The notes under the pieces are model-generated. The model saw only the letters and a program-made list of their open reading frames with translations, did not search any database and was not told the DNA's origin. Made by a program: the position numbers and the translations under genes. Source: Pseudomonadota bacterium (lineage in GTDB: Bacteria; Pseudomonadota; Alphaproteobacteria; Rhizobiales; Hyphomicrobiaceae). Taken from it: a stretch of DNA of 5,097 nt. The stretch is from contig JAEZBZ010000296.1 of the NCBI GenBank assembly GCA_023412745.1, positions 1 to 5,097 on the forward strand, read 5' to 3'. Numbering within the stretch: position 1 is the first letter of the stretch; each line of letters begins with the position of its first letter. Of the stretch, positions 1 through 4,203 are shown piece by piece.

Positions 1-1
1 G

Positions 2-1180
2 CAGTTGCTGCGTGTCATCCGCAAATCCGAGCGCAAGCTGCAACGTCGTGGCTTCTTCCGCACCAACGTCAGCACCCGCAAGAGGCGGGACAAGTCCAGG
101 GAGACACCGGAGATCGGCGTCGACGGGGCCAACGAGGATGCGTTGGCCGCCGATGCGGCGAACGGCGCCACGCTGTCCGATATCGCTAAGGAAGGTGGTG
201 CGGCTACAGATGCTTCGGGCGTGAACGGCGAAGCGGGCAAGGACTATACGGCTGAGGCGTCGAAGCGCTTGCCGATCCGCCTGTTCGGTCGTGGGGCGCG
301 CACGCGCGCGCGCACCAAAGGCGTCAACGGTGCGCCAGCCGACACAGGCGCGCAGCGCCCGGATAAAGCAGCGGCAACTAAGTCCATTCCTCCGATTTCC
401 GCGTCGCCTCTGCCGTTGCAGCCCTCCGGCAACGGACAAGCACCGGCGGACGCCGATCTGCCATCGATGATCACCTCGCGCCGGATCCGGCCGGGCAATC
501 CGGGCGTCCATGGCGGCGGGCCGCCGCCGTCGGTGCCGAAAACCGATCGGCCCAATCCGACGCAGCCGCCACCACCGCTACCGGTTGCTGCCCGTGCGCC
601 GACAGGTGCGCCGCCGCTGCCGATGGCTGGCGCGCCGCCGGCGGGCGCTCCCGGTATGATGCCGCCGCCTGTCAGCGGGGCACCGCCGCCGCAAATGGTT
701 CCGCGGCCGTCGAATGCCACTGCGCCGCCGACCCGCGGCATGCAGCCGGCTGCATCTGCCGGCATGCCGATTCCGAATGTGGCCGGCACCCCGATGGGCA
801 GGCCTGCCGCGCCTGCGCGCAATGGCGGCGATGGAAATCGTCCCGCACCCATGCCGCCCCAGTCGGCCCCGCCACCGCGTGCGGCACCGGATGACACGAT
901 GCCGCCACCAAAGACTGGCAGGCCGATTCCAGCGCCTCCAGCAGGCTCGCAGGCCCAGCCCGACCTGGCCGCGGGCGGTCATGGCAACGGCGGATCGGAC
1001 GTGCCGCCAACGCGCCGGCCCCCGCCACAAACCGCGCCGCCGACCTATCCGTCGCTACCGCCCGCAATCGCGGAGAGCCTTGCCAAGCTGGCTGGCGTCC
1101 CGATTACCGAAAGGCCGCAAACTGGCGCGCCACGGACCGCTGCGCCAGGACCGACGTCAGGCAATAAGACCAGGCGCTAG
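2..1180 (+). CDS. Proline/alanine-rich, probably disordered protein of unknown function (5'-truncated)
   Basis: I do not recognise this protein. The frame is open from the left edge with no stop, no convincing ribosome site and no ATG before about residue 154 (counting from the TTG at position 5), so the true start probably lies outside the window. Seen: a short basic stretch at the visible N-terminus (VIRKSERKLQRRG, then TRKRRDK near 24-30), an acidic/alanine-rich linker (about 33-85), a second basic patch (GRGARTRARTKG, 95-106), then a long low-complexity tail. By my count about 74 of the last 265 residues are proline, including seven runs of three or more prolines and GAPP-like repeats (about 200-229). 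Near the C-terminus is a more ordered-looking segment, PPAIAESLAKLAG (352-364). Strong third-position GC supports real coding. The visible part could be the cytoplasmic or periplasmic tail of a membrane or envelope protein, but nothing here decides that. Its 3' end faces yqgE. Confidence 0.6.
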   Translation, partial: QLLRVIRKSERKLQRRGFFRTNVSTRKRRDKSRETPEIGVDGANEDALAADAANGATLSDIAKEGGAATDASGVNGEAGKDYTAEASKRLPIRLFGRGARTRARTKGVNGAPADTGAQRPDKAAATKSIPPISASPLPLQPSGNGQAPADADLPSMITSRRIRPGNPGVHGGGPPPSVPKTDRPNPTQPPPPLPVAARAPTGAPPLPMAGAPPAGAPGMMPPPVSGAPPPQMVPRPSNATAPPTRGMQPAASAGMPIPNVAGTPMGRPAAPARNGGDGNRPAPMPPQSAPPPRAAPDDTMPPPKTGRPIPAPPAGSQAQPDLAAGGHGNGGSDVPPTRRPPPQTAPPTYPSLPPAIAESLAKLAGVPITERPQTGAPRTAAPGPTSGNKTRR

Positions 1181-1224
1181 GGCTTTCAGATTGAGATCGA
1201 AATATCCCACGCTTGCTCTCATCT

Positions 1225-1252
1225 CCCCTTCCCCAAGGGAAAGGTGAAGGGG
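1225..1252. repeat. Imperfect palindrome in the convergent intergenic gap
   Basis: CCCCTT (1225-1230) pairs with AAGGGG (1247-1252). An alternative inner stem TTCCC/GGGAA (1229-1233 with 1237-1241) around the loop CAA can also form, extended by CC/GG across a bulged A. It lies 44 bp after the stop of the proline-rich gene and 106 bp beyond the stop of the convergent yqgE. It may end one or both transcripts, or be a degenerate member of the pyrimidine-rich palindromic repeats common between convergent genes in alphaproteobacteria. There is no T-tract on either side, so a classical intrinsic terminator is not shown. The rest of the 1181-1358 gap shows no gene. Confidence 0.4.
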
Positions 1253-1358
1253 CGAACGTCTCGGCGTTAACCGGCAACGCTCCAGACGCGAGCGCGATCG
1301 CCTCGCAAACACAAGCAGGTCGGCGCTCAACGGTTTGCGGCTATCAGCGCTTGGGACG

Positions 1359-1970
1359 TCAGGCGTGGCCGGCGGCGTTGACCAGATGCGTGGGATCGAT
1401 GCCGAGCTTTGACATCGCGCGTTCGTACCTGTCGGCCAGATCCAACTCGAAGATGATGTCGAGATCGGCCGGACAGTTCAGCCAGCCGTTGGCCTGGATC
1501 TCGCTTTCGAGTTGGCCCGGCGCCCATCCCGCATAACCGAGCGCCAGGATCGCACGATCCGGTCCTTCGCCGTTCGCCAGCGCCTTCAGGATGTCGATCG
1601 TCGCCGTCAGGCAGACATCGTCATCGATGGGCAGCGTCGATTCCGGCGTGAAGTAATCGGAGCTGTGCAGCACGAAGCCGCGTTCCGGCTCCACAGGGCC
1701 GCCGACATGCACCGCCATCGACTCCAGGTGCGGCGCGATGATGGCTTCGTCCCGATCCTCAACTAGTTGCAGGCGATCCAGCAGGTCAGGGAAGTTGATG
1801 TTCGGCGCGCGCCTGTTGATGATCAGGCCCATGGCGCCCTCGGCCGAATGCGCACACATGTAGATGACGGAGCGGGCGAACCGCTTGTCGGCCATTGCCG
1901 GCATCGCGATCAGCAGTTGCCCATCGAGATACGTGCCTGGAGACTTACGTGTGCGCCGCTTTGCTTTCAT
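1359..1970 (-). CDS. yqgE: YqgE/AlgH family protein
   Basis: A 203-residue protein of the YqgE/AlgH (DUF179, UPF0301) family, widespread single-domain proteins whose biochemical role is not settled; AlgH was named from its link to alginate regulation in Pseudomonas. Family hallmarks are present in order: YLDGQLLIAMPAM (14-26) followed by FARSVIYMCAH (31-41), GAMGLIINR (45-53), VHVGGPVEPERGFVLHS (87-103), and ALGYAGWAPGQLESEI (143-158) followed by NGWL (161-164). Length is normal for the family, and a basic N-terminal tail (KAKRRTRKS) precedes the domain. No signal peptide or membrane segment is seen, so it is probably cytosolic. The ATG at 1970 is the only sensible start: an in-frame TAG sits 9 bases upstream, and the next methionine falls inside the first conserved motif. 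No Shine-Dalgarno sequence precedes it. The gene is divergent from the DsbD-like gene and convergent with the proline-rich gene. The family assignment is firm; function is not inferred. Confidence 0.95.
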   Translation of the reverse strand: MKAKRRTRKSPGTYLDGQLLIAMPAMADKRFARSVIYMCAHSAEGAMGLIINRRAPNINFPDLLDRLQLVEDRDEAIIAPHLESMAVHVGGPVEPERGFVLHSSDYFTPESTLPIDDDVCLTATIDILKALANGEGPDRAILALGYAGWAPGQLESEIQANGWLNCPADLDIIFELDLADRYERAMSKLGIDPTHLVNAAGHA

Positions 1971-1976
1971 TTTAAG

Positions 1977-2005
1977 AGTCTAGCCCCACGTACTTGCTGC
2001 GTGAA
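1977..2005 (-). promoter_or_regulatory. Candidate yqgE promoter, predicted leaderless
   Basis: On the minus strand, TTCACG (2005-2000) and TAGACT (1982-1977) are separated by exactly 17 bases. Each matches the sigma-70 consensus at four of six positions. The -10-like hexamer ends six bases before the yqgE ATG, which puts the expected transcription start at or next to the A of the start codon. The absence of any Shine-Dalgarno sequence upstream of this ATG fits a leaderless message. Both hexamers are imperfect, so this is a motif-based inference. Confidence 0.4.
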
Positions 2006-2060
2006 GTCTTGATTTTATCGCAGCGCGACATTCCTGCATGTTGGATCATCTGAAAGTGAG

Positions 2061-2115
2061 TTGCCGTGTTCCCAGGCATGCGACATACGGGATGGACGCG
2101 AACCGGCACGAGGAA
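2061..2115 (+). promoter_or_regulatory. Start region of the DsbD-like gene (weak promoter, ribosome site)
   Basis: GAGGAA at 2110-2115 lies four bases before the ATG at 2120 and is the best ribosome-binding sequence in this gap; it decides the start. A weak promoter-like pair, TTGCCG (2061-2066) and CATACG (2084-2089) with 17-bp spacing, would give a leader of about 24 bases, but the -10 match is poor. The alternative GTG at 2066 would add 18 residues ahead of the signal peptide and has no comparable ribosome site, so I do not favour it. Confidence 0.35.
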
Positions 2116-2119
2116 CGCA

Positions 2120-2974
2120 ATGCAGGCTGATTGCAAATCTTGGGTGATGGGGCTCGCGGCGGCCATGGTGCTGCCGGTGCTCGCTGCGCCGGCCTGCGCC
2201 GAGACCGTTACCGACTGGGTCGATGGTTCGAAGTTCAAGATTCGGCTGGTTGGCGGTTCCGCGAGCCAGGGCGCCGGGCCAAAGCGCACCTACGCGGCCG
2301 TCGAAATGCGCATGGCTTCGGGTTGGAAGACCTACTGGCGGATGCCTGGCGACGCCGGCGGGATGCCGCCGCGGTTCGACTGGACGGGATCGGTTAACCT
2401 TGCTGCGGCCACCGTGCTGTATCCGGCCCCGCAGCGCATGGAAGACGCCATCGGCGATGCCGTCGGCTACAAGGGCGCGGCGATTTTCCCGGTTAGTGTT
2501 CAAGCTAAAGACCCCGCCAAGCCGGTCGAACTGAAAGCGGCGCTGGAGTTTGGCGTCTGTCGCGAGATCTGCATCCCTGCCGAGGCGACGCTGTCGCTGG
2601 TCATCCCGCCCGAGACGGCGCCCGCGCCGTCGAGTGTCACGGCGGCCTTGTCAGCGGTTCCGCGTAAGGCGGATGCGCGCTTGCCGAATGACCCGCAGCT
2701 CAAGTCCGTCGAGGCGCATCTGCAAGGCGACAAGCCCAAACTGGTCGTGGAAGCACTGTATCCGGCGGACGCCAAATCCGCGGATATGTTTGTGGAAGGA
2801 CCACAGGATATCTATCTGCCGGTGCCGGTGAAGGTCGGCGAAAGCAACGGCGTCGCCCGTTTCGAGGTGGATCTGTCGCAGAATAGCGAGGCGCCGCCGC
2901 TGATGGGCAAAACCCTGACGGTCACGATGACATCGAAAGCCGGGGCATCGGAAGCCCGCTGGGTTGTGAAATAA
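2120..2974 (+). CDS. Secreted DsbD N-terminal-domain (thiol:disulfide interchange) protein
   Basis: A 284-residue exported protein carrying the domain found at the N-terminus of DsbD/ScsB thiol reductases (nDsbD-like, PF11412-type). In DsbD this periplasmic domain passes electrons to substrates through a cysteine pair. Seen: a signal peptide (hydrophobic residues about 9-24, likely cleavage ACA|ET after residue 27), the family block GWKTYWRMPGDAGGMPP (68-84), the GYKGAAIFPV segment (116-125), and the putative redox motif GVCREICIPAE (145-155) with Cys147 and Cys151. The only other cysteines (5 and 26) are in the signal peptide. The C-terminal half (about 165-284) looks like beta-rich extracytoplasmic sequence. 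Unlike full DsbD there is no transmembrane electron-conducting domain and no C-terminal thioredoxin domain, and none is encoded next to it, so its electron donor or acceptor must lie elsewhere. The residues before Cys26 (LAAPAC) are a poor lipobox, so a soluble periplasmic protein is more likely than a lipoprotein. Confidence 0.88.
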   Translation: MQADCKSWVMGLAAAMVLPVLAAPACAETVTDWVDGSKFKIRLVGGSASQGAGPKRTYAAVEMRMASGWKTYWRMPGDAGGMPPRFDWTGSVNLAAATVLYPAPQRMEDAIGDAVGYKGAAIFPVSVQAKDPAKPVELKAALEFGVCREICIPAEATLSLVIPPETAPAPSSVTAALSAVPRKADARLPNDPQLKSVEAHLQGDKPKLVVEALYPADAKSADMFVEGPQDIYLPVPVKVGESNGVARFEVDLSQNSEAPPLMGKTLTVTMTSKAGASEARWVVK

Positions 2975-2989
2975 CCTTCTGCGCGCCTA

Positions 2990-3017
2990 CTTGGACCCGT
3001 CACCAAGACCGTATAAT
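2990..3017 (+). promoter_or_regulatory. Promoter of the peroxiredoxin gene
   Basis: A perfect TATAAT lies at 3012-3017 in otherwise GC-rich DNA. A -35-like CTTGGA/TTGGAC begins at 2990/2991, giving a rather short 15-16 bp spacer. Transcription would begin near 3024, with a leader of about 50 bases. The -35 is embedded in an inverted repeat, CTTGG (2990-2994), eight bases, CCAAG (3003-3007), which may be an operator. This promoter suggests the peroxiredoxin is transcribed independently of the upstream DsbD-like gene, whose stop is 100 bp before its start codon. Confidence 0.6.
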
Positions 3018-3029
3018 TTCCAGCCCTCT

Positions 3030-3049
3030 GACGTCTGGCATCAGGCGTC
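3030..3049 (+). promoter_or_regulatory. Dyad/hairpin in the presumed peroxiredoxin 5' leader
   Basis: GACGTCTG (3030-3037) and CAGGCGTC (3042-3049) form an eight-base-pair stem (seven Watson-Crick pairs and one G-U) around the four-base loop GCAT. It begins about six bases after the predicted transcription start and ends 14 bases before the GGAGG ribosome site. It could act as a DNA operator for a dimeric repressor or as an mRNA leader hairpin. No T-tract follows, so an attenuator is less likely. Confidence 0.4.
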
Positions 3050-3074
3050 TCACAATGCCGTCCGGAGGATATCG

Positions 3075-3563
3075 ATGACGATCAAGGTGGGCGATCGCTT
3101 GCCCGAAGCAATATTCACTATCATGGGCGCTGAAGGCCCGCAGCAGGTCAGCACCGCCGACTTCTTTGGCGGCAAGAAGATCGCGCTTTTCGCGGTTCCG
3201 GGCGCCTATACGCCGACGTGCCACAAGCAGCATATGCCGGGCTTCGTCGCCAACTCGGACGAGTTCAAGAACAAGGGCATCGACGCGATCGCCTGCACCT
3301 CGGTCAACGACGTGTTCGTTCTGACCCAGTGGGCGAAGGACTCCGGCGCCGAAGGCAAGATTACCATGCTTGCCGATGGCAGCGCGGATTTTGCCAAGAA
3401 GCTGGGTCTTGAGATCGACCTGACCGCGCGCGGTCTTGGCGTGCGCTCGAAGCGCTATTCGATGGTCGTCGATAACGGTGTCTTGTCGGTTCTCAACGTC
3501 GAGGATGCGCCGCCGCAGCACGACAAGTCGAGCGCCGCGACGCTCCTGACCTGCAAGCTCTGA
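3075..3563 (+). CDS. Peroxiredoxin, Prx5 subfamily (atypical 2-Cys type)
   Basis: A 162-residue cytoplasmic thiol peroxidase that reduces hydrogen peroxide and organic hydroperoxides, probably regenerated by thioredoxin, glutaredoxin or glutathione. The Prx5 (plant PrxII/human PRDX5) active site is clear: PGAYTPTCHKQHMPGF (42-57), with peroxidatic Cys49, Thr46 and Pro42, and the partner arginine Arg124 in GLGVRSKRYSMVVD (120-133). Also typical are ACTSVNDVFV (73-82) and LNVE (140-143). Cys74 lies 25 residues after Cys49, the same spacing as the Cys51/Cys76 pair of plant PrxII. A third cysteine, Cys160, sits in LTCKL at the extreme C-terminus and resembles the LTCSL resolving-cysteine site of human PRDX5. 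Start choice: the ATG at 3075 has GGAGG at 3064-3068, six bases upstream; a TTG at 2991 in the same frame would overlap the promoter. There is no signal peptide. It converges on rnhA. Confidence 0.95.
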   Translation: MTIKVGDRLPEAIFTIMGAEGPQQVSTADFFGGKKIALFAVPGAYTPTCHKQHMPGFVANSDEFKNKGIDAIACTSVNDVFVLTQWAKDSGAEGKITMLADGSADFAKKLGLEIDLTARGLGVRSKRYSMVVDNGVLSVLNVEDAPPQHDKSSAATLLTCKL

Positions 3564-3586
3564 TCGCAGCAACCGTTCCACTCTGG

Positions 3587-3614
3587 GGCCCCCGGGATTT
3601 TGTAGCCGGGGGCC
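3587..3614 (+). terminator. GC-rich hairpin after the peroxiredoxin gene
   Basis: GGCCCCCGG (3587-3595) and CCGGGGGCC (3606-3614) form a perfect nine-base-pair, all-GC stem around a ten-base loop. It starts 23 bases after the prx stop codon. The stem is strong enough to pause or protect transcripts from either strand, and the position fits prx transcription termination. No T-run follows on the plus strand, and only AT-rich loop bases are present, so termination may need Rho or the structure may simply stabilise the 3' end. Confidence 0.5.
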
Positions 3615-3628
3615 GCCTCTCGGCGCCC

Positions 3629-3712
3629 GTCATCGTCGCGCAGGCGGCCATCCAGGCGGGCTCGTCCATGGATCGGCGCGGTGACCAGGATTCCCGCCTT
3701 CGCGGGGAATAA
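3629..3712. repeat. REP-like element with two inverted half-units
   Basis: The right half (3685-3712) contains the palindromic core ATTCCC, nine bases, GGGAAT (3690-3710) around CCTTCG. This strongly recalls the dispersed repeat family of many proteobacterial genomes with core CCCGC-CTTCG-CGGG. The left half (3629-3656) is a degenerate inverted copy: by hand alignment it matches the reverse complement of the right half at 19 of 28 positions, and the spacer is 28 bases. The element lies between convergent prx and rnhA, 23 bases beyond the rnhA stop, a usual place for REP/BIME-type repeats. Copy number cannot be seen from one window. Confidence 0.5.
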
Positions 3713-3735
3713 GGGTGGCTTAGTGGCTATCCACT

Positions 3736-4203
3736 TTACGCGCCCTTGGCCTTGTTGCGCAGTTCGCTGATGGCAAGGCGCGCTAGTTCGTCGGCGCGCT
3801 CGTTCTCGACATTGCCGGCGTGGCCTTTGACCCAATGCCAGCTGATCTGGTGCTCGCCGAGGGCCGCATCGAGACGCTGCCAAAGCTCCACGTTCTTGAC
3901 CGGCTTGTTGTCGGCTGTGCGCCAGCCCTTGCGCTTCCAAGAGTGGATCCACGCCGTGATGCCGTTGCGCAGATAGGCGCTGTCGGTATGCAGCTCCACG
4001 ACGGACGGCCGCTTAAGTGCTTCCAGCGCCTGGATCGCGCCCATCAGCTCCATGCGGTTGTTGGTGGTCATGGCTTCGCCGCCGTACAGCTCCTTACGGT
4101 GCGTGCCGGACTCCAGGATCGCGCCCCAGCCGCCAGGGACGGGATTTCCGGAGCATGCGCCATCCGTGTGAATGATGACGGTGGGGCGGGGTGCTTTGCT
4201 CAT
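3736..4203 (-). CDS. rnhA: Ribonuclease HI
   Basis: A 155-residue RNase HI, the cytosolic endonuclease that cuts the RNA strand of RNA-DNA hybrids during replication and R-loop removal. Essentially full length and collinear with the E. coli enzyme at an offset of +4. All catalytic residues are present: Asp14 (HTDGACSGNP), Glu52 (NNRMELM), Asp74 (HTDSAYLRNGI), His128 (VKGHAG) and Asp138 (ENERADELAR). The basic protrusion (WIHSWKRKGWRTADNKPVKN, 85-104) that helps hold the hybrid is intact. Two departures from the usual pattern are visible: Val22 in GNPVPGG where Gly is normal, and NV instead of the common HP/HD after HAG (131-132). The start ATG overlaps the thrB stop as ATGA, and no good Shine-Dalgarno precedes it, so translation probably depends on thrB. 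No separate promoter is evident. Confidence 0.97.
   Translation of the reverse strand: MSKAPRPTVIIHTDGACSGNPVPGGWGAILESGTHRKELYGGEAMTTNNRMELMGAIQALEALKRPSVVELHTDSAYLRNGITAWIHSWKRKGWRTADNKPVKNVELWQRLDAALGEHQISWHWVKGHAGNVENERADELARLAISELRNKAKGA

Noticed and set aside
244..897. 217-codon open frame on the minus strand inside the proline-rich gene
   Set aside because: It reads as a glycine/alanine-rich mirror of the proline codons on the plus strand. In GC-rich low-complexity DNA, antisense frames stay open by chance, and there is no ribosome site or domain.
1288..1306. GCGAG / GCGATCGC / CTCGC imperfect palindrome 53 bases beyond the yqgE stop
   Set aside because: As a hairpin it needs a bulged C and has only two inner pairs and no T-tract. 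In GC-rich DNA it is weak evidence for a terminator.
2028..2041. ACAT-N6-ATGT dyad in the yqgE/DsbD divergent region
   Set aside because: Only four base pairs per arm and not positioned at a convincing promoter; expected by chance.
2066..2119. GTG start for the DsbD-like gene, adding 18 residues
   Set aside because: It has no good ribosome site, and the extension would precede a normal signal peptide; the ATG at 2120 has GAGGAA at correct spacing.
2182..2202. Possible lipoprotein site at Cys26 of the DsbD-like protein
   Set aside because: The preceding residues APA do not fit a lipobox, and the ACA|E signal peptidase I site immediately follows.
3000..3581. 193-codon minus-strand frame opposite the peroxiredoxin gene
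   Set aside because: It covers the clear Prx5 gene and its promoter, has no recognisable motif and is rich in Arg/Ala/Leu as expected for an antisense shadow.
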